Positions 25,429 to 35,031 are shown, counted from the first letter of the stretch. The stretch: 64,000 bases of DNA from Fictibacillus phosphorivorans (GCF_007673525.1 NZ_VDZU01000001.1:2740055-2804054), one strand, 5' to 3'. Notes: generated by a model not told the origin, from the sequence alone. A program made the numbers and translations.

Positions 25429-26682
25429 TTATGCGCCTTTTTGTTCTGTTAAAGAACCTGTCTTTTTCAAGAACCAGTTCTTACCTTCAACTAAACGAGC
25501 CGTCATCATACTTGCGACATTATCACCTGTCGCGTTCAGTAATGTGGCTGGCGGATCAATAATGGCAGAGATCGCAGCGATAATCGGCAGTGCTTCTGGA
25601 GGAAAACCGAACAGTGATAGAATCAGCATCTCCGCGATCAGTCCACCTTGAGGGATTGCTCCCATTACCATACCCACTAAAAGGGCTACTCCACCAACTA
25701 AAAGATACGTGTTGATGCCTGAGAAATCCATATCAAATATTCCAAAAAGAAAAGTAATCTTTAATACCCCACCAATAACAGATCCGTCTTTATGCAGTGT
25801 TGCACCAAGAGGAATCGTCGTTTCACTAATATCGTCAGGTACGCCCATTTTCTTAGTAGCTTCTATGTTAACGGGAATACTCGCAGCAGAACTGCACGTT
25901 GCAAGACTCGTAACAGATGGCGAGAGCATGTTTTTCCAAAACACACGAATACCAAGCTTTCCATGAGCCATGAACGCGTAAAGCGTAAAGAAGCCGAAGA
26001 AATAAATAATAGAGAACGGATAATAGAATAAGACTGCTTTAAAGTAAGAACCAAGCAGCGTTGGACCGAATTCACCAACAAGTGCTGCAAAATAGGCTCC
26101 TAAACCGATCGGGGCATAATACATCACGTATTTTACCATCTGAAGTGTAACTTCACTTCCTGCTGAGAGGAAGTTAGCGAGCGGCTTAGCTTTTTCTCCC
26201 ACTTTAGATGTTGCAAGACCTAACAACACAGAAAAAAGAATAAGTGCTAACATATTCGCACGACTTAATAAATCGACAAAATCAGGAACCGTAACTGTAC
26301 TTACTAGCTGATCACCAATCGATACTTCTTCACCCGTTGTATCAGGTTTCACTAGATCAATCTTCACACCCTCTGAAGGCGGAAAGATTTTAATACCAGC
26401 CATACTAATAATAGCTGCTACCGTTCCAGTGAATAAAAAGACGATCATCATAGAGCTGATGATTTTACCGAAACGCTTTGAACCAGCCATGCTTGCAACA
26501 CTCGATGAGATTGAAAAGAACACGAGTGGAACAACAATCATGAACATAACGTTTAAAAACAGATCGCCGAACGGTTTAAGGACAGCAGCGTCCTTTCCCA
26601 TCGTAGAACCGATTATACTTCCCGCAATAATCGCGAGCAGTAATATGATCGGCGAGCGATATGCTTTCCAAGTATTTTTCAT
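25429..26682 (-). CDS. Dicarboxylate/amino acid:cation symporter (DAACS family)
   Basis: A 417-residue membrane transporter of the GltP/DctA/SstT family. The hairpin HP1 serine-rich motif SSAASIPVN is near residue 265. The TM7 equivalent is PLGATLHKDGS, where the typical NMDGT Asn-Met is replaced. HP2 and TM8 contain DPPATLLNATGDNVAS. The family cotransports glutamate, aspartate, serine or C4-dicarboxylates with Na+ or H+. The variant motifs prevent a substrate call. Own terminator; probably monocistronic. Confidence 0.9.
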   Translation of the reverse strand: MKNTWKAYRSPIILLLAIIAGSIIGSTMGKDAAVLKPFGDLFLNVMFMIVVPLVFFSISSSVASMAGSKRFGKIISSMMIVFLFTGTVAAIISMAGIKIFPPSEGVKIDLVKPDTTGEEVSIGDQLVSTVTVPDFVDLLSRANMLALILFSVLLGLATSKVGEKAKPLANFLSAGSEVTLQMVKYVMYYAPIGLGAYFAALVGEFGPTLLGSYFKAVLFYYPFSIIYFFGFFTLYAFMAHGKLGIRVFWKNMLSPSVTSLATCSSAASIPVNIEATKKMGVPDDISETTIPLGATLHKDGSVIGGVLKITFLFGIFDMDFSGINTYLLVGGVALLVGMVMGAIPQGGLIAEMLILSLFGFPPEALPIIAAISAIIDPPATLLNATGDNVASMMTARLVEGKNWFLKKTGSLTEQKGA

Positions 26683-26771
26683 AAAACATTCTCCCCTTAA
26701 ATAGATTCATAATCACTCTATCTATTTTATACGGAAAAAATATTTTTCATAGAGGTCAAATCAAAATAGTA

Positions 26772-27680
26772 CTATTTTCTAGACAATGTCTCTACAGAAA
26801 GTTGCTTAGTTATATGAAATAGTTCTTTTTGAATAGCAAAACCGATTTTTTTATAAAGATGGATCGCTAGCTTATTTTCATTGTTGACGCACAGATCAAT
26901 ATGCTTCAAATGCGGATTGCTGAGCATCCAAGTGACAGCATACGTTAAAAGCTGCACACCGATTCCTTTTTCTCTATGCATTTCATCTACAGCGAAGAAC
27001 TCAATAGAGCCTTCACCAAACTGTGGTTGTATCTCTACATAAATATAACCCACCACTTCATTCTCAATTTGATATACAAATACTTTATGAAACTCGTTTA
27101 ATCGTTCAATGATCTGTTGTGAATTGTAATACGTCGAAGGAAAATAGGTATCATGCAAATTCTTGAAATTATTCTTATCCCTTTCTGTATATTCTTTAAT
27201 GTTATTCACTGCAGCTGTGTTTGTTATTGCTTCCTTGGTGATTGATAGAATGGTGTGTTTGCTTTTTTGGTCTATTATATCGTTATGAGTTAGAAACTTT
27301 TTGAGGTCTGTATGATCTGTAGAGATAAAAAAATGAACCGTTTCAATCGTTTGAGGTATGAGCTGGAGTAGGAGATCCCAAAGCTCTTTTGTAATCTGCT
27401 GGTGCTCACTATGTGTAATAAAAGGACCCCATATTTCGGCGTTCCGGTTTTCAAGGTCGGCATCAAATCCAAGAACTCCCACTAGAAAGTCATTCTCATA
27501 GGCCAACACAAAAGATTCCTGATAAGGAACATCTGAGAGGTCTTCTTTCAGCGAATGAAGAATTTCGTGTTCCATTTCACCGCAATAGCCGCAATGTTTG
27601 GATGCCACTCTGTTTTGGACTGCGATGAACTTTGCAATTTCTTTAGCTTTTGAAGAATCTGCTTTTACGAGAGTAATCAC
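26772..27680 (-). CDS. Tandem GNAT-family N-acetyltransferase
   Basis: A 302-residue protein starting at a GTG after TTAGGAGG. The N-terminal half (about 1-140) looks like a degenerate GNAT fold (VLAYENDFLVGVLGFDADLENRNAEIWGPFI). The C-terminal half (about 155-295) is a full one, with YIYVEIQPQFGEGSIEFFAVDEMHREKGIGVQLL containing the acetyl-CoA-binding RxxGIG loop, and the tail VNNENKLAIHLYKKIGF. Substrate unknown. Confidence 0.85.
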   Translation of the reverse strand: MITLVKADSSKAKEIAKFIAVQNRVASKHCGYCGEMEHEILHSLKEDLSDVPYQESFVLAYENDFLVGVLGFDADLENRNAEIWGPFITHSEHQQITKELWDLLLQLIPQTIETVHFFISTDHTDLKKFLTHNDIIDQKSKHTILSITKEAITNTAAVNNIKEYTERDKNNFKNLHDTYFPSTYYNSQQIIERLNEFHKVFVYQIENEVVGYIYVEIQPQFGEGSIEFFAVDEMHREKGIGVQLLTYAVTWMLSNPHLKHIDLCVNNENKLAIHLYKKIGFAIQKELFHITKQLSVETLSRK

Positions 27681-27743
27681 GTTATTCCTCCTAAGTCATT
27701 TTCTATTCGTTTAAGTTTAACATATTGTTCCATTTTGAAAATA

Positions 27744-27770
27744 AAAAGACTTCATGATAGAAGTCTTTTT
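27744..27770 (-). terminator. Terminator of the PadR-HAAS operon
   Basis: AAAAGACTTC / GAAGTCTTTT with a short loop and T's on both sides, just after the stop at 27773. Confidence 0.85.
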
Positions 27771-27772
27771 GC

Positions 27773-28810
27773 TTATCCGTTCTTCATCCATTGATCTATT
27801 AGGGTGTTTGATTTATTTGCTTTATTGAAACCAGAAATGATATCTATGATAGAAAAAACCGCTACGATTGTTGCAATTGTGGATATAAACCAAAATGCTG
27901 GTACATCAGGGAAGGTGTCATATAGTTTTTCAGTGAATGACTTATTATAAAGCGTTTCATCCGTTAGCATAAAACAAAGTAAGCCTACCGAAATAAAATG
28001 ATAGATTAAGTTCAATGAAGCAAGTAGATTCGTCCATCTTCCAATAAAAAATTTATAGATAGCAAGACTCACTTCAATGAGAATAAGCAAAATGATAAAA
28101 GGAGCATATGAGAATAAAACTTCCTCGTTGAATAGTGGTGCTTTGAGCGTAAGTCCTTCTAATCCTTTTCCACTTTGTTCATACCAGCCGATCATTTCAG
28201 ACGAGTTAAATAGAACTATGGCCCAAATTGCTGTCCAGAATAAACTAAAGAAAACTTCCGCCTTTGGAATCTGTCTTTTCGTCACTACTTTTTTAAGTTG
28301 ATATAGATCAGATGGAGACCATGTTTTCTTTTTTCTCGTATAGATATCACCATTTGAAACTCCTGATCGTTCTAGCATGATAAATACAATCGTTACCCAG
28401 AAGAAAACTTGAAACAAAACCGTCAAGCTGGATAAGAACATCTTTAAACAAAGTTGACCGATAAAAGCCATTAGAGTGAATAGAGATTTATCACCTTCAA
28501 ATGTAATCATACCGTTTACAAAGAGGGTAAGGCTACTGGCCACTACAGAAATGATAGCTGCCACGATCAACACATTAATATAACTTTCATAAAACATAGG
28601 ACCTATTACATGCCTAGGTTTGTTGTTGTATTCGCTTGCGAGTTTTACAGGATCTCCGAGTTTCATAAGAACTTCTTCAACATCTTTTTCTGTATGTTGA
28701 TCTGGAAGCATATCTTCAATCGTTGATCTTAGCTCCATCGCGATGTCATCCCTTATTTTTTCAGGAAGTCTTTGTGTCACTTCACTGATATACGTTTCAA
28801 TCAAATTCAT
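27773..28810 (-). CDS. HAAS domain-containing membrane protein
   Basis: A 345-residue protein. The N-terminal soluble helical domain (about 1-65, MNLIETYISEVTQRLPEKIRDDIAMELRSTIEDML..LGDPVKLASEY) matches the HAAS/DUF1700 type found with PadR regulators. About eight TM segments follow. Thirteen bases separate it from the PadR gene and it has an AAGGAGG box, so the two form an operon. Likely a membrane sensor or exporter-associated protein under PadR control; function not established. Confidence 0.82.
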   Translation of the reverse strand: MNLIETYISEVTQRLPEKIRDDIAMELRSTIEDMLPDQHTEKDVEEVLMKLGDPVKLASEYNNKPRHVIGPMFYESYINVLIVAAIISVVASSLTLFVNGMITFEGDKSLFTLMAFIGQLCLKMFLSSLTVLFQVFFWVTIVFIMLERSGVSNGDIYTRKKKTWSPSDLYQLKKVVTKRQIPKAEVFFSLFWTAIWAIVLFNSSEMIGWYEQSGKGLEGLTLKAPLFNEEVLFSYAPFIILLILIEVSLAIYKFFIGRWTNLLASLNLIYHFISVGLLCFMLTDETLYNKSFTEKLYDTFPDVPAFWFISTIATIVAVFSIIDIISGFNKANKSNTLIDQWMKNG

Positions 28811-28823
28811 TTGGAATTCCTCC

Positions 28824-29144
28824 TTATAACATCGAATTTAATTGCATAGACGTGTTATGCCATTCTTCTTTCAGTTGCTTGAACACTTCTTGACCAAACT
28901 CGCTGAGAAGATAATATTTTCTAGGTCGGTTCTCTGTTGTATCCCATTCACTCGTAAGCAGCTCTTGCTTTTCAAGCCTACGAAGAAGCGGGTACAGGGT
29001 GCTTTGATCAATGGATACGTTGTTCTCTTCTAACCGCTGCGCGAGTGAATATCCGTATTGCGGTGTTTGGAGCTGGCTTAAGACTGCTAAAGTTAAGGTT
29101 CCTCTTCGCAGTTCTGTCTTTAGAGAGAAAATTAATTCGCTCAT
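28824..29144 (-). CDS. PadR family transcriptional regulator
   Basis: A 106-residue winged-helix regulator. LRRGTLTLAVLSQLQTPQYGYSLAQRLEE then STLYPLLRRLEKQELLTSEW, with the wing ENRPRKYYLLSEFG, is diagnostic of PadR. GAGGTGA before the ATG. A perfect TGTATG-N-CATACA palindrome lies 24 bp upstream and is probably its own operator. Confidence 0.93.
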   Translation of the reverse strand: MSELIFSLKTELRRGTLTLAVLSQLQTPQYGYSLAQRLEENNVSIDQSTLYPLLRRLEKQELLTSEWDTTENRPRKYYLLSEFGQEVFKQLKEEWHNTSMQLNSML

Positions 29145-29168
29145 GCAATCACCTCGATTATAGTATAG

Positions 29169-29181
29169 TGTATGACATACA
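29169..29181. promoter_or_regulatory. Likely PadR operator
   Basis: TGTATGACATACA, a perfect 6-1-6 palindrome, lies between a TTTACA -35 and a TATACT -10 read on the reverse strand. ATGT/ACAT-type sites are typical of PadR. Confidence 0.6.
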
Positions 29182-29232
29182 GTAATGTAAAGTTCCTAAT
29201 ATAGTGAGAAATAATATATTTTTAAAAAAGAA

Positions 29233-29261
29233 AAGGGGTCAGACCCCGGGTCTGACCCCTT
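29233..29261 (-). terminator. proS terminator built from two GGGGTCAGACCCC palindromes
   Basis: AAGGGGTCAGACCC and its complement GGGTCTGACCCCTT are placed head to head (29233-29261), followed on the reverse strand by TTTTCTTTTTT. It works as a textbook terminator for proS but is composed of the dispersed palindrome seen at six other sites. Confidence 0.8.
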
Positions 29262-29265
29262 CTAT

Positions 29266-30696
29266 TTAATATGCTTTTGCCCAGTAGACGAGGTGTTTTG
29301 CTTGTTGATCACAGCAAACACATTTTTCTGAGAGCTTTTCTTGTTCAAACGGTATACACCTTGATGTTGCGCCTGTTTCGTCTTTTATAAAACTTTCACA
29401 AGCATCATCACCACACCACATCGCTTTCATGAAACCGCCTTTTTTACTTAATTCGATTTTGAATTCATCAAATGTAGTAACCGTTGTTGTTTTATCTTCC
29501 CGATGAGTCTTCGCCTTTTTAAACAAGTTATCCTGAATATCACTTAATGTATTTTGAATGTAGGATTCTAAGCCTTTGAGAGGTACGGTTTCTTTTTCCC
29601 CTGTATCTCTTCGCACTAATATCACTTGATCTTGTTCGATGTCTCGCGGCCCTACCTCTAGACGAAGAGGAATTCCCTTCATCTCATACTCATTAAATTT
29701 CCACCCTGGCTTTTTATCACTTGCATCAATTCCAATTCGAATGGTCTGTGATAGCTTATCTTTTAAATCGTATGCAAAATCGAGAACTCCCTCTTTGTGT
29801 TGAGCAATCGGTACGATCATGAGTTGAGTTGGTGCTATCTTTGGAGGAACGACGAGCCCGCGTTCATCACCATGAACCATGATCATCGCCCCAATAATAC
29901 GCGTCGTAAAGCCCCATGATGTCTGCTGAACAGTCTGTAGTTTTCCTTCTCTGTTCGTAAACTCAATACCGAATGCTTTGGCGAATCCATCTCCTAAATG
30001 ATGAGAAGTTCCAGACTGCAACGCTTTCCCATCATGCATTAGGCTTTCAATCGTATAAGTATATTTCGCTCCAGCAAATTTTTCTTTTTCTGTTTTCTGA
30101 CCCTTCACTACCGGTATTGCAAGGAATTCTTCACAGAGATCAGCATACACATTAAGCATTCTTACCGTTTCATCATGAGCTTCTTCATCTGTTTCATGGC
30201 AAGTATGTCCTTCCTGCCAGAGGAACTCGAGAGTACGAAGAAAAGGTCTAGTGGTCTTTTCCCATCTCACAACGTTCGACCACTGGTTATAAAGCTTTGG
30301 AAGATCGCGATGTGAATGGATGATGTTTTTAAAATGCTCAGCAAAAAGAACTTCTGATGTCGGACGAACACAAAGGCGTTCTGTCAGCTTTTCTTCTCCT
30401 CCATGTGTGACCCATGCTACTTCAGGGGCGAATCCTTCAATATGGTCTTTTTCTTTTTGAAGCAGACTTGCTGGAATAAAAAGCGGCATATACACATTCT
30501 CATGACCTGTCGCTTTGATTTGCTTATCAAGTTCTTTTTGAATGTTTTCCCATATTGCGTAGCCGTAAGGTCTTAAGATCATAGATCCCCGAACACTTGA
30601 ATAATCAATAAGTTCCGCTTTTGTCACCACATCGGTATACCATTGAGCAAAATCATCTTGCATACTCGTTACGCTCTTTACAAATTCTTTAGTCAT
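29266..30696 (-). CDS. proS: Prolyl-tRNA synthetase, archaeal/eukaryote-like short type
   Basis: Charges tRNA-Pro with proline. 476 residues, without the editing insertion of the standard bacterial enzyme. Class II motif 2 is in [35 protein letters not shown] and motif 3 in [23 protein letters not shown]-terminal zinc-type domain has [13 protein letters not shown], ending in a Tyr, as in the archaeal-type enzyme. Some Bacillus carry this type as a second ProRS. ATG at 30696 after AGGAG. Controlled by the proline T-box upstream. Confidence 0.93.
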   Translation of the reverse strand: MTKEFVKSVTSMQDDFAQWYTDVVTKAELIDYSSVRGSMILRPYGYAIWENIQKELDKQIKATGHENVYMPLFIPASLLQKEKDHIEGFAPEVAWVTHGGEEKLTERLCVRPTSEVLFAEHFKNIIHSHRDLPKLYNQWSNVVRWEKTTRPFLRTLEFLWQEGHTCHETDEEAHDETVRMLNVYADLCEEFLAIPVVKGQKTEKEKFAGAKYTYTIESLMHDGKALQSGTSHHLGDGFAKAFGIEFTNREGKLQTVQQTSWGFTTRIIGAMIMVHGDERGLVVPPKIAPTQLMIVPIAQHKEGVLDFAYDLKDKLSQTIRIGIDASDKKPGWKFNEYEMKGIPLRLEVGPRDIEQDQVILVRRDTGEKETVPLKGLESYIQNTLSDIQDNLFKKAKTHREDKTTTVTTFDEFKIELSKKGGFMKAMWCGDDACESFIKDETGATSRCIPFEQEKLSEKCVCCDQQAKHLVYWAKAY

Positions 30697-30724
30697 TGGA
30701 TGCACTCCTCGCTAAATGAAAATA

Positions 30725-30956
30725 AAAAAAGCTATACTTTTCATTAGGGACCAATTTCTTGGCGGTACCACCCTAATTCAAAGCATAGCTTTACACTCTT
30801 TCATGATAACGGTATTTAACCGCTGAATATCTTATAACTGTTATAACTGAAATAAGATACAGAACTCAGAGGCAGGTTCAATCGTTTGTCAGTAGGAGCC
30901 TTCCAGCGCTACAGCTCCCTCTCTAAAAAGACAGATTCAATCTACTAATCCTCTTC
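30725..30956 (-). ncRNA. T-box riboswitch (tRNA-Pro) controlling proS
   Basis: Read on the reverse strand. Stem I is closed by AGAGG / CCTCT. A loop-E pair has AGTA (30946-30943) opposite GAA (30879-30877), directly followed by the specifier CCT (30876-30874), a proline codon. The distal stem I has AGAGAG and GCTGGAAG. The T-box sequence AGGGTGGTACCGCC is at 30774-30761; its TGGT would pair with ACCA of tRNA-Pro. A terminator stem follows (30793-30781 with 30740-30725), then seven T's. Confidence 0.95.
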
Positions 30957-31056
30957 TTCGTTTTCTTCGTCATATGTTTTTGAAATTATATGTGATATTG
31001 GGATGAACTGTCAAATATTTTTTATTGATGAGGTTAAATAGGTTAACCTGGTAAAC

Positions 31057-31095
31057 AGAAAACCTGTATCCCATTAAAAGGGGTACAGGTTTTCT
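31057..31095. terminator. Terminator downstream of the ThuA-isomerase cluster
   Basis: AGAAAACCTGTA and TACAGGTTTTCT arms with extra CCC/GGG pairing around a short loop; T-rich on the reverse-strand side. Confidence 0.7.
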
Positions 31096-31125
31096 CCATG
31101 CTGTGAGACTTGAATGTAATGCTAG

Positions 31126-31184
31126 GAGTGTCCACTCCACAAATACAAATTTAGTGAATTTGTATTTGTTTGGGGTCAGACCCC
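31126..31184. repeat. Compound palindromic element, copy A, abutting a TAG stop
   Basis: Three palindromes lie in a row: GGAGTG-TC-CACTCC (31126-31139 approx.), ACAAATACAAATT paired with AATTTGTATTTGT (31139-31151 / 31157-31169), and GGGGTCAGACCCC (31172-31184). The last base forms the G of the TAG stop of the isomerase gene. The second and third parts recur at 50663. Confidence 0.8.
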
Positions 31185-32152
31185 TAGACCCACCACATCT
31201 CCGCTGGCTGCTCGGCGATGAGGATCGACTGCAGGTTCTTCACCGCGCGGTTGAATCCTTCGTCGATCGACATGATCGGATCTTCATGCTCGATGCTTAC
31301 TACATAGTCATAACCATACGTACGAAGTGCACTCATCATATCGGACCAATCTTGAACAGAGTGACCACAGCCTACTGAACGGAAGCTCCATGCGCGGTTT
31401 TGAACAGCGCCGTATGGCTGCATATCCGTTAATCCGTACATGTTAATATTATCTTGGTCTAAGTATGTGTCTTTTGCATGGAAGTGGTGGATTGCTCCAG
31501 CTTTTCCAAGAATCTTAATTGCTGCCACAGGATCGATGCCTTGCCACCAAAGATGGGATGGATCAAGGTTGGCACCAATTGCGTCACATGTTTCTTCACG
31601 CAGCTTCAGTAACGTATATGGAGTATGCACTAAGAAACCACCGTGAAGCTCTAAGCCGATCTTCACTCCATGTTCTTTTGCAAATTGACCCCACGTGCGC
31701 CAATATGGAATCAACTTCTCTTCCCATTGCCACTTCAACACATCGCTGTATTCATTCGGCCAAGGGGAAACTGGCCAGTTTGGATACTTTGCATTCTCAG
31801 AGTCACCCGGTACACCAGAGAAACAGTTTACCACTGGTACATTCATCAATTCAGCCAGTTCAACAGTTTTTACAAAAGTTTCATGTGACTCTTTTGCAAA
31901 TGCCTCGTCTGGAGATAACGGATTCCCGTGACAACTGAAGGCTGAAATCGTCAAACCACGCTTCTCTACTTCATGAAGGTACTGTGATCGCTTCTCTTCA
32001 CTCTGAAGTAGTTCATCAAGCGGACAGTGAGCGTTTCCTGGATAGTTACCCGTTCCAATTTCTACGGCTTGTACGCCTGCTTCTTTCACATAGTCAAGCA
32101 TGTCTGTAAATGATTTCTGTGAAAACAGGACCGTAAACACACCTAATTTCAT
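31184..32152 (-). CDS. Sugar phosphate isomerase/epimerase family protein (xylose isomerase-like TIM barrel)
   Basis: A 322-residue AP-endonuclease-2/IolE-type TIM barrel. Metal-binding candidates include the Glu in GLELHGG, the Asp/His in NLDPSHLWW, the His in HFHAKD and the Glu in VSIEHED. Members isomerise, epimerise or dehydrate keto sugars. Last gene of the cluster, two bases after an oxidoreductase gene, with its own AAAGGAG. With two Gfo/Idh/MocA enzymes it probably handles a 3-keto or other keto-sugar intermediate. Confidence 0.88.
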   Translation of the reverse strand: MKLGVFTVLFSQKSFTDMLDYVKEAGVQAVEIGTGNYPGNAHCPLDELLQSEEKRSQYLHEVEKRGLTISAFSCHGNPLSPDEAFAKESHETFVKTVELAELMNVPVVNCFSGVPGDSENAKYPNWPVSPWPNEYSDVLKWQWEEKLIPYWRTWGQFAKEHGVKIGLELHGGFLVHTPYTLLKLREETCDAIGANLDPSHLWWQGIDPVAAIKILGKAGAIHHFHAKDTYLDQDNINMYGLTDMQPYGAVQNRAWSFRSVGCGHSVQDWSDMMSALRTYGYDYVVSIEHEDPIMSIDEGFNRAVKNLQSILIAEQPAEMWWV

Positions 32153-32153
32153 A

Positions 32154-33209
32154 CTATTTCACTCCTTTTTCAATTCCTAGTTGAACGCCTTTTCCCATAA
32201 GACTGCTAGCATAGATCGCTTCGATCACCCGTGAAGTATTCATCGCTTCCTCAGCTTTCACAAGAGGTTCTGCTTTACCTAAACAGCTATCCACAAAATT
32301 CTCAGCTTGAGGAAGACCGGGATTGTCTTCTCCTAGGATCCAATCTGCTTTAGTTGTAGTCATCATACCGTTTACTGCTTTGTTCACCGCAAATGGGAAT
32401 ACATCCAGTCCGCCTTTATCACCAGAAATGCGCAGCAGTTCTGCATCGTCCGGAATATTTGCCGCCCACGATGTTTCAAACAGAATCGTACCACCGTTCG
32501 CGAGACGAATATACGCGGTGACATGATCATCGACTTCAAATGTTTCTGCATCAAACGAGCCCCATTGATTTACTTGTTCCGCTTCACGGCTGACGGTGTT
32601 ATACGTTTGACCAGATACTTCACTCACAACCGGGTTATCTAAAAGCCAAAGTGTCAGATCCAGCAGATGGCAGCCATAGTCGATCAAGCTGCCGCCACCT
32701 TGAAGCTCTTTATTTGTAAATACTCCCCAACCCGGAACTTTTCTTCTTCTAAGCGCTTGTACACGAACGACTAGAGGATTACCAACTTCTCCAGACTCCA
32801 TGATTCGTTTTGCAGCTTGAGACTCTTTCATGTATCGATAGTGATAAGCGATCGATAATACTTTTCCTGATCGCTTCTCTGCTTCTACCATTTCGGCACA
32901 TTCTTCAACGGTCATTGCCATCGGTTTCTCACACAGAACATGTTTACCTGCATCCAATGCCGCAACTGTGATCTCTCTATGAAACTTGTTAGGCGTACAG
33001 ATCACAACCGCATCTACATGCGGCCACATCTCTACGTAACTCGTAAAATAGTTCGGTACGTGAAATTTTTCAGCAACACTTTTCGCAACATCCACGTTTA
33101 CATCACTAATGGCCGTCACTTCTGCTTTTTCACTTAAACTTTGAAAAGCGGGGATATGTCGGCCTTGAGCGATGCCGCCTGCCCCTATGATCCCAACTCT
33201 TAGTTTCAT
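32154..33209 (-). CDS. Gfo/Idh/MocA family oxidoreductase 2
   Basis: A 351-residue NAD(P)-dependent sugar oxidoreductase. N-terminal Rossmann motif VGIIGAGGIAQGRHIP, then the family signature CEKPMAMTVEECAEM near residue 95. The C-terminal half is the substrate-binding beta-sheet, with GGGSLIDYGCHLLDLTLWLL containing the usual Asp/His pair. The start overlaps the preceding oxidoreductase gene by four bases (33206-33209). Only moderately similar to its neighbour, so the two probably act on different positions or substrates. Confidence 0.9.
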   Translation of the reverse strand: MKLRVGIIGAGGIAQGRHIPAFQSLSEKAEVTAISDVNVDVAKSVAEKFHVPNYFTSYVEMWPHVDAVVICTPNKFHREITVAALDAGKHVLCEKPMAMTVEECAEMVEAEKRSGKVLSIAYHYRYMKESQAAKRIMESGEVGNPLVVRVQALRRRKVPGWGVFTNKELQGGGSLIDYGCHLLDLTLWLLDNPVVSEVSGQTYNTVSREAEQVNQWGSFDAETFEVDDHVTAYIRLANGGTILFETSWAANIPDDAELLRISGDKGGLDVFPFAVNKAVNGMMTTTKADWILGEDNPGLPQAENFVDSCLGKAEPLVKAEEAMNTSRVIEAIYASSLMGKGVQLGIEKGVK

Positions 33210-34240
33210 GCGTGAACTCCTGTTTTAACTTTTTCAATCGTCTTCTTCTCGTTTGATTCTAAAGCAGCTAGAATTACGGCCAATGAGCGTTTTCCTTCTT
33301 CGCCCGTGATCAGTGGAGCATGACCCGCTTCAATCGCCTCGATAAAGTGATCTACCACGTGAGAGTTAGACTGGTTATCATTCGTTTGGATCGCACCCAT
33401 CTCATAGCGTACAACATTTCCATTCGTGTATTGTGCGACTAAAGAATATTTCGGATCATCTTCTAATCGAAGGATACCTTTTTCGCCATAGATGATCGTA
33501 GAGTTATCTTCTTTTGCCGTGTAAGACCAACTAGCCGCCAATGTTCCGATAATTCCACTCTCTGTTTTCAACACGCAAACAGCTGTATCATCAACTGAAG
33601 CAAACTCTTTTGCGCTCGTCTCAACAAAAGCACCAACTTCGGCGATCTCTTCTCCAAGAATGTATCGAATCAAGTCTGTTTTATGAACACCAAGGTCCCC
33701 CATTGCGCCGATAAATGCTTCATCCTTTTTAAAGAACCAGCTGTTCACACCATCTACGCTCCAGCCTTCAGGTCCTGGGTGCCCGAAAGCCGTTCGGAAG
33801 CTGTAAATTTTCCCGATATCACCAGAGGCAATTAGCTCACGCGCTTTTTGGTGTGCCGGAACAAAGCGCTGATTATGACCAATCATTAGCGTTTTTCCGC
33901 TCTTTTCTGCTGCAGCGATCATTTCCTCTGCTTCTTGAAGCGAGGTTGCCATCGGTTTTTCACATAAAACGTGTTTTCCAGCATTTAAAGCGGCAATTGA
34001 AATCGGCGCGTGAAGAAAATTAGGCGTACAAACACTCACTGCATCTACATCTTTAAGCGCAAGAAGTTCATTATAATCCGTAAAGATCTTTCCTCCATAA
34101 ACCGCTTGTGTTGACTCAGCACGTTCTTTTACAATGTCACAAACCGCAACGATCTCTACGTCCTGATTCGCTGCATATTCTGGCAGATGGCGATGCTGTG
34201 CGATGCTACCGCAACCAATGATTCCAACTTTAATTGTCAT
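33206..34240 (-). CDS. Gfo/Idh/MocA family oxidoreductase 1
   Basis: A 344-residue NAD(P)-dependent sugar oxidoreductase. Rossmann motif VGIIGCGSIAQHRHLP, CEKPMATSLQEAEEM near 95, and GAMGDLGVHKTDLIRYIL near 180, which holds the catalytic Asp/His. AAGGAGG box before the ATG. Resembles ThuB-type enzymes paired with ThuA in rhizobial trehalose/maltitol use; that is context-based, not proven. Confidence 0.9.
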   Translation of the reverse strand: MTIKVGIIGCGSIAQHRHLPEYAANQDVEIVAVCDIVKERAESTQAVYGGKIFTDYNELLALKDVDAVSVCTPNFLHAPISIAALNAGKHVLCEKPMATSLQEAEEMIAAAEKSGKTLMIGHNQRFVPAHQKARELIASGDIGKIYSFRTAFGHPGPEGWSVDGVNSWFFKKDEAFIGAMGDLGVHKTDLIRYILGEEIAEVGAFVETSAKEFASVDDTAVCVLKTESGIIGTLAASWSYTAKEDNSTIIYGEKGILRLEDDPKYSLVAQYTNGNVVRYEMGAIQTNDNQSNSHVVDHFIEAIEAGHAPLITGEEGKRSLAVILAALESNEKKTIEKVKTGVHA

Positions 34241-34279
34241 GATTATTTCCTCCTTATAGTGGGTGTTTAATCGTTTTAT

Positions 34280-35002
34280 TTACTTTGCACCGATCGCTTC
34301 AAGCGGCTTAGCATTTCCGTACTTTGGCGCTTCACTGCCTGAAGGAGCTAAGAAAGATACAGCATTCGTGATTACTTTTTGTACATCTTCGTTATAATAC
34401 GTTGGATACGTCTCATGTCCCGGACGGAAATAGAACACTTTTCCTTTACCACGATTGTAAGCCGCTCCTGATCGGAACACTTCTCCTCCTTCAAACCAGC
34501 TAACAAATACTAGGTCATCTGGAGCAGGGATATCGAAATGCTCTCCATACATCTCTTCTTTTTCAAGCTCGATATATTCACCAAGTCCGTTTGCGATCGG
34601 GTGACTTGGATTAACGATCCAGATACGTTCTTTTTCGTCAGCTTCGCGCCACTTTAGATCACATGAAGTTCCCATCAATTTTTTAAAGATTTTAGAGAAA
34701 TGACCAGAATGAAGGACGAGTAGACCCATGCCATCTAGTACTCGTTGATATACTTTATTTACGATCTCATCTTCTACTTCATCATGAGCTAAGTGCCCCC
34801 ACCATACTAAAACATCCGTGTTATTTAACACATCTTCTGTAAGACCATGTTGAGCTTCATCAAGTGTTGCTGTATTCACATCATGTCCTGCTTTTTCAAG
34901 GAATTCTTGAATAGCACCATGAATTCCTTTTGGATAAATATCTTTAACTACCGGATTTTTCTGTTCATGACGGTTTTCATTCCAAACTGTAACTTTAATC
35001 AT
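34280..35002 (-). CDS. ThuA domain-containing protein (trehalose-utilisation type)
   Basis: A 240-residue glutamine amidotransferase-like fold. Visible features: [11 protein letters not shown] at the start, [43 protein letters not shown] and the conserved [14 protein letters not shown]. ThuA is needed for trehalose-type disaccharide catabolism through keto-sugars in rhizobia; its chemistry is poorly defined. First gene of the cluster. A perfect LacI-type palindrome lies 30 bp upstream, so this cluster is very likely controlled by the neighbouring LacI protein. Confidence 0.88.
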   Translation of the reverse strand: MIKVTVWNENRHEQKNPVVKDIYPKGIHGAIQEFLEKAGHDVNTATLDEAQHGLTEDVLNNTDVLVWWGHLAHDEVEDEIVNKVYQRVLDGMGLLVLHSGHFSKIFKKLMGTSCDLKWREADEKERIWIVNPSHPIANGLGEYIELEKEEMYGEHFDIPAPDDLVFVSWFEGGEVFRSGAAYNRGKGKVFYFRPGHETYPTYYNEDVQKVITNAVSFLAPSGSEAPKYGNAKPLEAIGAK

Positions 35003-35031
35003 GTATAACGTCCTCCTATGTGTGTAAGCGT

